From the NCBI GenBank assembly GCA_009602725.1, contig WELB01000110.1, forward strand, positions 181,252 through 232,797: a DNA stretch of 51,546 nt, written 5' to 3'. The stretch comes from Spirogloea muscicola (taxonomy: Eukaryota; Streptophyta; Zygnematophyceae; Spirogloeales; Spirogloeaceae). The translations under genes and the position numbers were made by a program. The notes beneath the pieces were generated by a model, which was not told the origin of the DNA, did not search any database, and saw only the letters and a program-made list of their open reading frames with translations. This document shows, piece after piece, positions 32,275-45,000 of the stretch. Within the stretch, counting starts at the first letter, position 1, and every line of letters starts with the position of its first letter.

Positions 32275-33411
32275 GCTGCTCCGGAGCACAAAGCGCTCCT
32301 GCGACCGCTGCAAGAGAGGGCCACCTGTCACCTGCCGCTTCTTATTGCCGACGATGGCCACTGCGACGGCGAGGGCGGCAGCGGCAAACAACGAGCGCCA
32401 ACAGCGAAGTATGATGCCCGTCTTCTGCGGCGGCAGCTGCCAGCGTCTGCAAACGAGGCTCAGCTGCAGCGGGGCGCGCACCTGGCGGCCTCCGCCGGCC
32501 TTCACCATCCAGCTTGCAGCCGCGGGGAGCAGCGCCCAAGCGGACGGCAGCCGCGGGAGCGCCGCCTCCTCTCCTCACAGCGGGCGGCGGCGGCGGCGTC
32601 AGCGCCAGCTGCGGGCCGCCATGGCCGCGCATCCACGCATGCGCGGCCCCCAGCGGCTCGGCTGCTGCAGGTGCGGCCGCCGCCTCCGGCGTGCAGGCAA
32701 GAGCTGCCAACTGGCGGCGGAGAGCGCACTAGATCTGTCGCCGCAGTGCGTCAGGCGGCGTGGCCGACGGCGTGACCCGGGAGGAGCCACGCCGCAAATT
32801 CACCGCCGCTGGAGGCGCCGGAGGCAGCTGCTGCGCCGATACGGGAGGCTGGCGCCGGGATGGCACGGCGCCGCAGGCGGCCGCGCGGGCCGTGGCGGCG
32901 AGGCGGCGGCGGGGGAGTGGCGAGAGTCGTGAGTGAGGCGGGGGGGGAGGGAGGACCTTCTCTTGAAGGGGAGGAGGGGGGGAGGAGGGAGAGAGGGAGG
33001 GGGGTGGACAGTGGGACGTAGCGAGCGGGAAGACTGCGGGATGAGGGGGGCGGCGGCGGGTGAGGAGGGGGGGAGCGCGCGGCGGAGCGAGGGGGCCTTA
33101 TGGTGCGGAGACCAGCCGGCGGGGAGGGGGGAGGCCCCCGGCCCCTCCCTCCTCGGCGTGCCGGCGGGGCGGGGCTGATGGAAGTCACTTATGACAAACT
33201 AGACGGGCCGCCGTTAGCGGATCCCCCCACCACCCCGGTTCGAATCGCGCGAACGGGCCCGCGACGGCGCGCGCCTGCCACGCTGNCCCCACTCTTCCCT
33301 CCGTCGCCAACTGATCAAGCAGCAGTTGAACTTCCCCCCACGTTCTTTGTTGAGCTAGCCTTTGACAGCCATCGCCCCTTTCTGGACGACGTCTTTCCGC
33401 CTGCTAGCTGT
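32275..33411. other. GC-rich upstream region of the DUF616 gene
   Basis: Very GC-rich, with long overlapping frames in every direction, all Pro/Ala/Arg/Gly-rich and without family resemblance. A G-rich tract on the plus strand runs from 32939 to 33130. One N lies at 33286. I see promoter or 5' UTR here and no supportable gene. Confidence 0.5.
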
Positions 33412-33620
33412 TCAGATTTGCATCTACTGACTAGAGGTTACTGAGAGTCCGCTTGCCGCTGTCTCAGTCCTTAGCACTCCGGCTCCTTCAGACCTTGTCC
33501 ATTCCTTTGGGCTGGCCTCTCCCAGCCACCAATTAATCTGGCCGCGCTTGGCATTTCTGGAGAAGAAAGAGAGACTCTTCCAGTAGAGGGCGATGCCTGT
33601 GAGTGGCAGCCCAGGAAGAA
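33412..33620 (+). repeat. LINE 3' tail copy
   Basis: 33412-33444 encodes SDLHLLTRGY-stop, the shared tail. The modular 3' region follows (GGGCTGGCCTCTCCCAGCC near 33510, then AATCTGGCCGCGCTT). That part matches 11600-11650 in reverse complement. A second module lies near 33595. Confidence 0.65.
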
Positions 33621-35100
33621 GAACGACAAAGTTCTGGAGAAACTCTCTCAGGCTCCCTCTCTATAAGAAGAACAGCGCTTCAGATTGACTGGTGGCTCTA
33701 TGACGCTCCCGCGAATTGGTACGGCGGCCTCTCAATCAGCAGCCGCGTCTCCTCTCTTCTGAACGGCACAGCTGCAGCTAGCCTGGAGTTGCTGGGCGCG
33801 GCTGCGGCGAAGGCGGTGGCGGCGGTCCTGCGGTTTGTGGCTGACGGGCCGGGTAAAGGACAATGGAGTGTGTACTGAGTGATGGACGGCCTGAGTGGCC
33901 AAGACAAAGGAGGAGGGACGATGGATGAGTGTGTGCATGGCACTTCGAGGTGCTGCTGCGCGGGCGCACGGCGGGCGGTCTTGGCTGATTGGGGCTGCGA
34001 TCCGCCGCTGCTGCAGCGGCGGCAGCGACGGCGGCTGTAGGCAGCCTGCGGCTGGCGGCCATGGAAGCCTCACGCCTCCCTATCCGCCATGGACGCTATG
34101 CTGGACGAGTGCCTGCCTGTTTTACAGACAGCAGCCCGCCGCCCTCGCAGCCTGGGCAGCTCCCAGACTGGGCTGCGAGACCAGTGGCAAATAACAGCTT
34201 GCGAGATGAATTATCTGTATGCAATACCTTCTTACGTCAGACATTGAACATATCTAAATTATGAGCCACGCAGCCAGCTGGGCCCTGCTCGTGGGCGTCT
34301 GCCGCCGCCGGCGCCCGAGTACTGCCGTCACCGTGACGGCACTCGCGCCCCTCATGCGCTTGAAGTAGCGCGAGGCCGGCCCGGGTGAGCATGGCTCAAC
34401 ATGGCCGCCTCCTTTCCTGGTCTCAGCTGGCTCGCGGTTTGCTGGTCTGGCTTCCCATCCCCCCTGCCGGAGACGTAACCGGCAGGTAAGGTGCATGCGG
34501 TAAGGTGCCAACGTCGGCAGGCCCCAGTTGTGCACTTCGCTTTTCCAGCCTTGCCGTGCAGAATTCTGCGCGCTTGGCACTTGCCCCCCCGCACTTGCCA
34601 TGAAATTGCTTGCTCGAGAGCACAGTGGGTCGAGACATGAAACTTAAATATGTACGCTGACTCTACCAACCTCAGCACTTAAGCAATCCACATATTAGAT
34701 AGGAGGATTGATTAGTGTGTCGCTCACAGCAATGTCAGTAATTTCTGCCAAGAGGTGAAAAGACGGCATATCAAGCGCTGCTCCAATTACACAGGGCCAC
34801 AATACACAGGGCCACAACAGTCAACATGCAATCCTCTCATGTGCTTTTGCCCTTCCCGATCACATCCGCAAGTCAGCAGTGTCATGTAAGAGGTGGCCTG
34901 TATCAAAATCCCTGCATAATCTGCAACAGGTTGCCTAGCCTTTACGTTTGAAGTGGGGATGACCATGCCGCCCCCACATTGGGACAGCATTGCAACAAGT
35001 GGAGCGAGCGCCATAAGTGCATGCCAGCTAGCCGCGCCTTGGCTGCCTCCAGCCAAGGCGCGGCTTCCGTCCGGGCGAGGCTTTTCCGCCCTCTATTTAT
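33621..35100. other. Non-coding region
   Basis: Short frames only, none resembling a known protein. A repeat-like stretch at 33859-33910 is shared with 21219-21268. Nothing else was recognised. Confidence 0.5.
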
Positions 35101-35530
35101 CCTGACTTGCACTTGCTGACTAGAGGTCATTGAGAGTTCACTTGCTGACATCTTGGAGACTAGTATCCTGCTGTTAGCGCCATCCGGCCCTTGTCCAGCT
35201 CCCAGCTCCCACGACCTTGTCCATTCCTTTGGGCTGGCCTCTCACAGCCATTGCCGTAAATTGGAAGAGCTGTTTCTTACGGTCATCGCCTTACTTTGGA
35301 AGAGCTGTTTGTTTCTTGGGCTGGCTTCTCAGCCAAGTCCGTTCTTTTCTCTGGGCTGGCCAACCACAGCCATCGCCCTGTACTAAAAAGAGAGAAGGCG
35401 CGCGGTGCGCATGAAGTTGAAAGGGAGGTCATTTCTAGCCTCACAAATGTCCTGTTACGGGGCAATGAGCTAGCTAAGGGGGACACAAAACCCCGAGTGA
35501 GCACATGCATATCTGACAAGCTAAGCTGAG
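35101..35530. repeat. Two LINE tail copies facing each other
   Basis: On the plus strand 35101-35133 encodes PDLHLLTRGH-stop, followed by modules near 35230 and 35315-35380. The GCGCGCGGTGCGC module lies at 35388-35430. On the minus strand 35518-35486 encodes SDMHVLTRGFV. The two tails converge on the shared module region. Confidence 0.6.
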
Positions 35531-36370
35531 GAGCCAAACCACCACCACGGAAGCCATTAGCCTGGGCTAATGCACGCCCAGCACGCTGGGGTATCGCAAG
35601 TGCCTGGGAGCGTTGTTGACTCAACAATAGCCGCTATCTATAGCATGCAACGATGGCTTGCGGGATGCTAGAATGGCCTAAGCTAGCCGCCCGACTACGT
35701 CGGCGGGCATCGACATGCAGAGCCAGGCGATGGAGGAGGGAAGACCAACTGGAAGAGTCTATCTCCCTTTCTCAGCCCTTCGGAAGAGCATTTTCTCGTT
35801 GCACCACCGAAGACACGGCCGCCCGCCGCCGCCCTTTTCTGCCGCCGGTCAACGCTCGTGCGAGGTGTCGGTGCCAGCCGACCACCGCTTGGGTTGCGGC
35901 GCCCTTTCCCCGGCCAGGCCGTGTTCGGCCCCCTAAACTGCCGGCTATCTCCACACTCACCGTCCCAGGGCCCTGTGCCATTGGCAGACGTCGCACTGGG
36001 CACAATCGGCACTGCACGCTCTCTTCAATATCAGCAGCCGCATTCCCCATTTTATTTGTTTTGCAGAGCAGGCGGTGTGCAGCCAATTCCTCTTGCTCGT
36101 GCTGATCACGTCATGGGCTCGTGTCATCAGCCCAGCATTCTGATGCAAATGCATGGGGGTTTCATGCAACTGTCACAAACACTCGTTGGCTCACCGTTCA
36201 TGATGTGAATGAGGCAGCAGAGACTTTCTCGGATCCTCCTCTTCCTCGAACAATCCTCGATCCTAGAATATGAATCTGAGGTGTGTACGGCCTATGTCCT
36301 CCATGTAGCTGCAAATCACATGGATGTCTTGTCCTGCGTTGCACCTAGTTTTGTTTATACAACTACCAAT
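35531..36370. other. Non-coding region
   Basis: No supported gene. The right end is the 3' flank of the DUF218 gene (minus strand). Confidence 0.5.
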
Positions 36371-37624
36371 TCAGTAAAGATAAAAGGAGGCAGAAGGGTT
36401 GGCGTCTTTGCCAAAGTCATCCTGATCCGCAACACTGTAGAACCTGTACTCCGTGTGGAACCACTCATGAAATTGGGCCAATGTTCGGATGGTCTGGACA
36501 TGGCCGGCTTGCAGTGTACGCATGCCGTGTACTTCCCTCTTTATTCTTGCCTGCAACAGGGCAGCTAGCGAATCAGTCCATCATGCTTGTACTAGATGAC
36601 CGCTGAAGCTCGGAAACAAACGCACTACATCATCAGGAGTCAATGTGGGCCCGCTGCGTGCCGGCCTTCAACGTGCTCAACTACAACAAGCAAGCGGACT
36701 TGCGAGGCTCTCTGACCTGGACCTTCTCAGGGTCGATGCTTGCATCCGATGCCGTCACATACTCGAATTCAAAAGCTTGCCCGTCGCCCTGCCACCACTT
36801 AGACCCCTCAAGGTTAAACATCCACTCGAAGATCACCTTGCTCCGAGGCATGTGGAACTCGGAGGTTATGAGGGTGAAGCGTGTCCACTTGCGTGGGAAG
36901 GCGTGCCAGGCCAGCGCGAAGTAGGCGTTGGCAATGGTGTCGTAGGAGCCCCACTCTTTCAGTATGTCATGCGCGGGCACGCCCTGCACATCAGCGCCGG
37001 CTGGCCGAGCACGCCTTTGTCACTTGGCCACCAATGCAAGACAACCCGGCGCAGTGGATCCTAGGACCCATCAATGCCGCCCAGAATGGGCAGCGGAAGG
37101 CCGGGCATAAGCTGCCGCCCGCAGAGGCAAGCAATCTGACACTGGACGACACAGGCTGCTGCGAAGGAGGGCCGACGGCAATGGGAAGACCTTGGCGAGC
37201 AGGTAAGCGGCGCAGGAGGCGCACTCGTGGACCACGAAGCCGCGCGGCGACATCACCGGCAGCTTCAGGACCGAGCCGCCGCCGAGGACCACGATCGGAC
37301 AGCGCTGCCCGGCGCGCCAGTAGAGGTCCGCCGCCACGTCCAGCCGCTTCTGCACCCAGTCTGCGCTGCGCCAGCCCCAAGAGCTCAACCCGCAGCGCCT
37401 CGCTCCAGCGCCGCTGCCGCCGCCGGGCGCGGAGACGGGGCGGCACCTGGGACGCCGCCGTCCTCCGTCTGGCCGCCACCCAGCACCAGGATCGCGTCGG
37501 GGCCCGCCGCGCACTCGCCGCCGTCCCACGAAGGCGCGGCGGCCGGCTGTGCCGCCATGGCCGGCTTGGGAACAGCGGCTGGCGAGAGGCAGAGGAACAA
37601 CCGCCGGAGCGGCCGAGTGCACAT
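36371..37624 (-). CDS. DUF218 (SanA/ElyC/YdcF-like) domain protein
   Basis: Four exons join in phase on the minus strand to 264 residues: 37624-37447, 37360-37191, 36983-36717 and 36550-36371. The start gives a short hydrophobic N-terminus (RRLFLCLSPAAVPKPAMA), possibly a signal peptide. The DUF218 core follows: DAILVLGGG near residue 45, then DWVQKRLDVAADLYW, CPIVVLGGG, GVPAHDILKEWGSYDTIANA and FTLITSEFHMPRSKVIFEW. The C-terminal helix is REVHGMRTLQ. Bacterial members (SanA, ElyC, YdcF) work at the envelope, and eukaryotic members are uncharacterised; no reaction can be assigned. The exon 3 donor could also be 36723, which keeps the frame. The first intron is only 86 bases. LINE-family sequence lies upstream. 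Confidence 0.85.
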
Positions 37625-37997
37625 GGCAAGCACATGTCCGCTTGTGAGCCGCCTCGCCGCTATCCCGCCATCGGCGGCGCGCTGCCGGCTGGGATGGCGG
37701 TGGCGGCCCGCCAGGGGCGCCAAGAAAAGTATGGAGGTGCCGAGAGTGGAGATGCCCGTCCGAGCTGGGCCCCACCGTGGCGGCAGGCGCCATGATTGTG
37801 TGAGAGGGGCTCCTGCCAGCGTGGCCGGCTTCTACCTTTGATTTCTGAGTGCAAGTTGTGCGGGCAGGCGAAAACGTGTCCAGAAGGCGCCTCCCGATGT
37901 ATTGAGTTTTCCAAGTGATGCCGTCCAAAGTCAAGGTGGGGCCGGAGATCCCCGCTGGAATGTCATTTGCAACTAACGAAACATTTGTAACGCCAGA

Positions 37998-38045
37998 ATT
38001 GGCCTCCCTTTCAATTTCATGCGGCACCGCGCGCCTTCTCTCTTG
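37998..38045. repeat. GCGCACCGCGCGC module copy
   Basis: TTGGCCTCCCTTTCAATTTC followed by ATGCGGCACCGCGCGCCTTC closely matches 9676-9719. Inverted copies lie at 35388-35430 and near 10247. Confidence 0.75.
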
Positions 38046-38639
38046 CAGTCGTCTACCCCAAACGGCGGTGGAGGCCCGGCGCCGGGCCCAGTGCATGGCG
38101 GAGAGTTACTGACGTTGTAGCTTCCTGCCCCCTGACATTTAGGTAGGAGCTGAATGCGTCCTTCTGCTATTTATATAATAATGTAGCCCCGCAGATATCG
38201 GTACACGACTGCACTCAGCCACGTCTGCCTATGACTGCATAGCCCCACGTTGACTTTCCACACGAGGAGAATCACCCGTGGAGAGTACCGCGCGGTTGGG
38301 CAGGCCTTCTGTCGACACGTGTGCCTGCCAGCTCGGATTGCAGCACCACGATCATGTACACGTCAGAAGCGGAAGCCGTCCACGCTGGCAGGAGCCCTTT
38401 CACGAGCTGGGCTCCCTTTGCTGGGCGCCTTGAGCCCCCGCCAAGGTCCTTCGCAGACGCACACATGTGACCGGTACCTGCTCGCGTGGCGGCGCATCAG
38501 GGCCACGCGGACGCCGTTTGTGTTGTCCTTAAGCGAGGAATTGCGAATAGGAAGCCGTGGAGGTTAGATAGCAGGCGACAGAAGCCGCTGGTAGTTTCCC
38601 GTCCCCTTCCTTCCAGAATTGTTGAGACAGTGAGTGAAG

Positions 38640-38930
38640 GGAAGTGGCACTTCCAATGGGGACAAGGGCTGTGAAAAGCCAGCCCGAAAAGAATTGACAA
38701 AGGCCCGAAGGGGCCAAATGACGGAGAGGCCTAAAAAGCGCTAAGCAGCTACGAAGGGGCCTGAAGATGCTATGTCAGAACGGGAGGCAGTGAGTGGTTT
38801 CGCGAGGGCGGAGCACCACATGCGTCACCTGCTTGGTGGGCAGCGACTAACCGCATTTTCGGCATACTGGCCCAAACCCTGCCTCTAAGCAGCTACTAAG
38901 GGGCCTGAAGATGCTATGTCAGAACGGGGG
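38640..38930. repeat. Repeat module and 44-bp direct repeat
   Basis: 38651-38720 matches the 11310-11390 module (AAGGGCTGTGAAAAGCCAGC, then CCGAAAAGAATTGACAA). 38741-38784 and 38885-38928 are copies of a 44-base unit (CTAAGCAGCTAC, then AAGGGGCCTGAAGATGC) with one mismatch. Confidence 0.8.
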
Positions 38931-39098
38931 AGGATGGACCACTCAGTAGTTATGAGTGAGCAGCCTCAAATCCGACAGACTAGCTGCCTCGCTGCCCGCT
39001 CAACGCTCTATCTCCCCTCATCTCTCCGTGGGCTCTGCCCTGCCGCTGGCACGCCGCCCGGCCCGTCAACAATCTTCCGCTGCTAACGGTAGCCCGCC

Positions 39099-42000
39099 AT
39101 GGCTGCTGTTAACCAATCTGTCCATCAGTTTGGGAGCGCCGCAATCCGAGCTGGCAGGCGCCCCAGGTCAGACGTGGCCGGCCGACCCGCCGCCCCCGCC
39201 GCGATCGGCGGCGGCGCTCGCGGGGCCGCCGCCGCCGCCNNNNNNNNNNNNNNNNNNNNNNNNNNNNNNNNNNNNNNNNNNNNNNNNNNNNNNNNNNNNN
39301 NNNNNNNNNNNNNNNNNNNNNNNNNNNNNNNNNNNNNNNNNNNNNNNNNNNNNNNNNNNNNNNNNNNNNNNNNNNNNNNNNNNNNNNNNNNNNNNNNNNN
39401 NNNNNNNNNNNNNNNNNNNNNNNNNNNNNNNNNNNNNNNNNNNNNNNNNNNNNNNNNNNNNNNNNNNNNNNNNNNNNNNNNNNNNNNNNNNNNNNNNNNN
39501 NNNNNNNNNNNNNNNNNNNNNNNNNNNNNNNNNNNNNNNNNNNNNNNNNNNNNNNNNNNNNNNNNNCCGGACAGCGGAAAGCGGGGACGCGTCAAACCTC
39601 CGAGAAGCCGGCTGCGGACGGCGCTGGCGAGCTGCGCACGCCGCCGTCGCCGTCGCCGCCGCCGCCGCCGGCGGCGGCGGCGATCGTCGGCTCTACGGCC
39701 GAGCACGCAGAGGCGCCGCCACCTCTGCGCCTGCTGCACCCGCAGTCGCTCATCGTGGAAGTCGGCGAGCGCAAGGTCGCCCCCCCTTCTGTCGTTGGCC
39801 GACTGCCGCGAGCATCCATGGCGTCGCAGATCTGGCGCCCGCGCTGCCGATGCCGTCGGCGGTGTCGACCAGACGACCCGGATGCGGCGAATTTGGCATT
39901 GCCGTCGAGGGTTTTGCAAGTCTGGGGTTTTGCACTGTGCGCTCAAGCTCTGCGCTTCTCGGCGCAGGTGGTCATCGAGACTGGCAGGATCGGGCGGCAG
40001 GCCAGCGGCGCCGTCACCGTGCGCGACGGCGACACTGTGTGCAAGCTGCCCCCATCGACTCTCACGCCCTCAATGCTGGACGTCGTATGACAAGCCTGCG
40101 ATGCGCGCGGGCCACGTTGCGGTGTACTATTGTTGTCTGGAAGCGGCGCTGTCCTCAGCAAGGTCTCACGCCTGGCGCCTGGCGTGCTGCAGGTCCTGTA
40201 CACGACCGCCTGCGTCGCCGAGGAGCCAAGCGAGCAAGGCGACTTCGTGCCGTTGACCGTCAACTACCAGGAGCGCTTCAGCGCCGCCGGCCGGACCAGG
40301 CAAGCGCCGCCGCACTCTTGCCGCTCACCACCACGTGCGCTTGCCAATGGCCGCCAGGGCGATGTGGCTCTTCTGCTGCTGCCGCTCTGCAGATTACATA
40401 AGTCGCACTTTGGCGACGAGCACAGCCCATTAAGGGCGTGTGAATGGCATAATGAGCCGGACAGCTTGAGATCCTTCTAGCAGGCAGAAACGTCAGCCAT
40501 GACATGGCCAGCTCAGAGCTCTCTGGGTTGGCTGGACTCGCCCCTGCAACCTGATCATTGGGGTCTTGGCCACACACATCTGCTAAGAAGTGGTATCACC
40601 TACTGATGGTCAGACTGTGTGCTGCCCATCCCTCTGCAGCGGAGGCTTCATCAAGCGGGAAGGCAAGCCGCGCGACCACGAGGTGACTCTGAAGAAGTAG
40701 CAACTATCGCTGTGCTCTCCAGGCTATGCCATCAGCAAGTGTAGGTAGACTCATGCTCAGAGATGGCAGGCAAAGGCGAATCGAGAGACAATGTTGTCAC
40801 TTCTTTTCTGGCTGCATTGATGTGTCGCCTGTGACAACCTGGTCTGGCGACCCTCCGTTGCAGGTGCTTATCTGTCGCTTGATAGATCGGCCGCTGCGGC
40901 CGATGATCAAGAAGGGCTTCAACTTCGAGACCCAGGTCCTCTCGTGGGTGAGTACCTGACATTACACCACGGAACCAGCTTCCCGGAAGGGCACTCAAAG
41001 AAGTTGGAGCTCATAGTTGTGTGGTGCACCCCCCAAAAGAAACCAAGGCACAGGCTCCCGGAGCAGCACGCATGCTCTTTGACCTGATGACAGTCTGGGC
41101 AGTCGCTTTACAGTCTGATACGTATGCAACATACACAAACTAAAGCTATTTGACATCCTATAAGAGGACAGAGCGTTATCACATATCCTCATTCTAAGCA
41201 TTGGTATCTGTGCTAAACCACAGGTGTTGAGCTACGACGGCATCCACAGCCCTGAAGCCCTAGCCATTACGGCAGCAGGCGCTGCATTGTGAGCCGCTTG
41301 CTTTCCTCCTTGACCAGGCATACTTGCCTCTTGCATATTACATGGAATACTGGAAGTGCATCAGAGTTACTGGGCAAGAGTGACTTTGGTTAGTGCTAAA
41401 ATTGAGAAGCCAATGATATCATGTTGCCACCTTCAGAGATTGGGTGTATTGCTGCAGGGCCTTGTCTGAGGTTCCCCTGTCGTCCCCGGTCGCGGGCGTG
41501 CGGGTTGGCATGGTCGGTGGCGAGTTCATCGTGAACCCCACCATCCCGCAAATGGAGGAGTCGAAGCTTGACTTGGTGCTTGCAGGCACTGCCACTGCCA
41601 TTCTCATGATTGAGGTGACTGCACACATCTTGGAAGGCTGAGCCTTCTCAATATGGCGGTCTTTTGTCACAAAATGAGCTTTGGTGATCCAGAGTTTAGG
41701 TCAAAGGTTCAGGTCATAGTACAGGCTGTAGACTTAAGGCTAGGAGTGGGGTCTAGGAGTAATAGCAGAGTTGTTTACAGCATGACCAGCGAGCACCCTG
41801 GTAAATCACCGCATGACGTGTCCTGTCATGACACCACCAATGCAATTTGGCTTGTGCTGCCAAAGCTCCATGCATCTGTGGTTGCTGTACGCCAAGCCTG
41901 CATTAGCACATTGGATGTGCTGAGCTGGAGGCAACATGGCACAGCTTCTTTCTTATGAATATAATTAAGTCAATCTTTAAGGACAACTTCGCTCGTCCTT

Positions 42001-45000
42001 TCCTTCGCCACGCAGGGCTACTGCGACTTCCTGTCGGAAGAGCAGATGTTGCAGGCAGTATCTATTGGCCACGTGAGTCGGCCATGGACCCATGCCTTCT
42101 TGGGGCTTTCATTGTCAAACTTCCTGCAAGGCAAGTGGCAATGAGTGAAACCATAAAAAATTGCTGCTACCTTCTCATGCGACGAAGAGCTGTGGTCGTC
42201 TTACAATGGGGTTTTCAGAAAGAGGTCGCGAAGCTATGTAATGCAATTGATGACTGGAGCCGGAGATTTGGCAAGAGCAAACGCATACATTCGTTGAAGC
42301 TCCCACCCGCTGGCATCATCAAGCACATTGAGGTATCTTTCTTATGTCTTCCAGCGCTGAGCTGAGTGCACGTGATGTATACTTCACTGCACGTAGAGGA
42401 CCAATAGTGCGAGCTTGAAAATTTACCAGTTTGCCAATTTTCAGAACATCTTCTTGACTCTATAGCAAGAAGGCAGCTTTTCTAGTATGTAAGGCAATGT
42501 TCACATCAATTATATAGGCGGGGTATGCTTCTGGTACATTAGTCCTATCCAGGACAGAGTAGAGCAGAGCCCCTGAAGGTCCTGGCAAGTGCGAGCAGGC
42601 TGTGGTTGGGAACAGGCTTGAGTCTGCGCTGCGCCTGAGGGCGAAGAAGGAGCGCGCCAAGGCCATGGGGGAGCTGGAGGAGGCGGTGCTGGGTGCGCTC
42701 ACGGTGGAGGGGCGGCATGCTGAGGCGGCACGGCTTGCATTGGAGGAGGACGATGCTGAGGAGCTTGCTGAAGAGGCGTGGGACGAGGACGACGAGGATG
42801 ACATTGAGGACGGAGAGCTGGAGGAGTCGGACGTGCGTGTGCGGGCCACTGTCCGCAAGGCCACCGCGCCATCAGAGGTTGGTATACTCTTGATTCAGTG
42901 GAAGTGGGTCTGCCCACTTTCCACTGAATCACTTTTCACTCAATTGTATTGACACAACACTGTTGTTCCTGACGGTTCCCCTTATTTGCAAGATAAGGTT
43001 GTCTCGCCTGCCTGCTCCGCTGGAGTATTGCTGTAGCTTTTGATGCTCTTGTATCGTTGCGGGCCCCTCGCTTGAGCTGAACCTTGAACCCTAACAGTAG
43101 CTGTTACTGTCAGCCTGATTCTACGGCCACTGTGCTCTCTCAGACATTCGAAGTGGGCGATGTGAAGCGGGCCTTTAAGGAGCTGTCATCGAGCACCATG
43201 CGCCGTCTGGTAGTCCAGGTGAGCTACGCTTTCAAGGTAGCCTCCTTCTTAAGAAGCTGGGTTTGCAATTTGTCCAGTCCATTACTTCTTCTCTAGTTGG
43301 ACTTGAACTTGGACTTGCTGACCTGAATTGGACTCCAGCATGGACTTAACTCGTCAGCTCTTCTGCTCAATAGGGTGGGCATGTCTCTTTCAGCAGGTCA
43401 TGTGGCTTCAGAGCTAATGTCAGGCAACACTCTAGAGCTCCAATTGTTACCCCCCTATTGAAAGTAGTCTTTGAAAGTAATGAAACCTGTCAAGTCGTTC
43501 AGGAGGGGGTGAGGAGTGACGGGCGAAGGGTTACAGATATACGGCCTATTGAGAGCAGCTGTCAAATACTGCCCAGGACCCACGGCAGCGCCCTTTTCAC
43601 CCGGGGCGAGACTCAGGTACATATTGCACAAAGACACGCACCTTGTCCGCTCTGCAGCTGCCTGTCATTTTTTATCTTATGAAGCTAGTGTCAGCCGGTG
43701 CTACACAGGTATGTGTGCTTCTGGCTCGCACAATAAAGGCACTAAATAGACATCCTTGTACCTTGCATGCACTGTGCTTGGTTGACTCTGCTATGACTTG
43801 CTGGTGCAGGCACTGGCCGTTGCGACGCTGGGTGGCGACGACATGGGCCAGCGGCTCGACAACCTCACGGGCGGCGAGGGCCTCAAGCGCTTCTACTTGC
43901 AGTACTCCTTCCCGCCATCCTCGGTCGGGGAAACAAAGCGCCATGGTGGGCCGAGTCGGAGGGAGATTGGCCACGGCACGCTGGCGGAGCGTGCGCTTGA
44001 GCCGGTATTGCCGTCGGATGAGGAGTTCCCATATGCCATTCGCCTGGAAAGTACGATCACAGAGAGCAACGGGTCTTCAAGGTGCAGCAGTTGCCCTCCT
44101 TTCTTACTTCACGAGATTTCACTTCACTTGTGCAGCTGTACATCAGTCTGTCGGCAGCTTCAAGTGAGATGTACAGGGACAAGTATATGGCGCAAGGTCG
44201 TGATGCACTTATTGTGTACTATGAATTTTGTGCCTGTCTTCGGGTACGGGTTCTGCTTCCTGAGAGCGTATCACAGACACAAGCAATGCCAGTCCGTCTT
44301 GTGCCAGTTGATCAAGCGAATGTTGGAGATGCCAGGCTCTCGGCCTCAGGGATGTCAACACAGGGTTTATCTCTTTCAGGGGGTCAGAGACCTCCAGCCC
44401 CATGCTAACAGTTGCAGTGTCCAGTTCTGACGCCTTTTGGTTCACATCTCCAGCATGGCATCCGTGTGTGGAGGCTGTCTGGCGCTGCTGGATGCCGGTG
44501 TTCCTCTGCGAGGGGCAGTGGCTGGCATCGCAATGGGGCTCATCTTGGACACCTTGGAACTTGGTGGCGATGGCGAGCCCGTTATCTTAAGCGACATCCT
44601 TGGATCGGAAGATGCACTTGGCGACATGGACTTCAAGGTTGGTCCAGGGCACTTGGCCGCGATAAGGATGCCGCTGGACTTTGTTTAGGATGACATGAAA
44701 TACTTACTGCTGTGCAACAAAGCCCCTCGTTCCTCTATTAGCGCAGCTGTCCACAGAATGAATGAAGTAATTGAGAAATTGAGACTCTCCTATGTGTTGC
44801 TCTTCTGAGCTGCCAAGCATCCCCGCCAACCGTGGAGGAGCAGTAGAGTAGAAGTTCACGAGCTTAAGAAGCTCAACTTGTTCTATTGCAGGTGGCAGGC
44901 AATGCAGAGGGCATCACTGCATTTCAGATGGACATCAAGGTCAGTCGATGTTCTTTACTCAGTAGTATAGCACTTTGCGCTGCAAGCAAGTTCCTGGTGG

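Larger units (their letters stand above)
37625..39098. other. Intergenic: DUF218 upstream, repeats, PNPase upstream
   Basis: Contains the GCGC module at 37998-38045, an AT-rich stretch at 38166-38182, module copies at 38640-38730 and a 44-bp direct repeat. Frames in 38250-38567 have no recognised homology. No gene is supported. Confidence 0.5.

Noticed and set aside
32342-33188. Several long Pro/Ala/Arg-rich ORFs on both strands.
   Set aside because: High GC content alone opens all frames here. There is no family resemblance, and they overlap one another.
33238-33262. GGTTCGAATC resembling a tRNA T-arm.
   Set aside because: The flanking bases do not pair as a T-stem and no upstream D-arm or anticodon arm was found.
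38250-38567. Possible small gene (frame with LLAWRRIRATRTPFVLSLSE).
   Set aside because: No recognised domain, no supporting splice structure, and repeat sequence on both sides.
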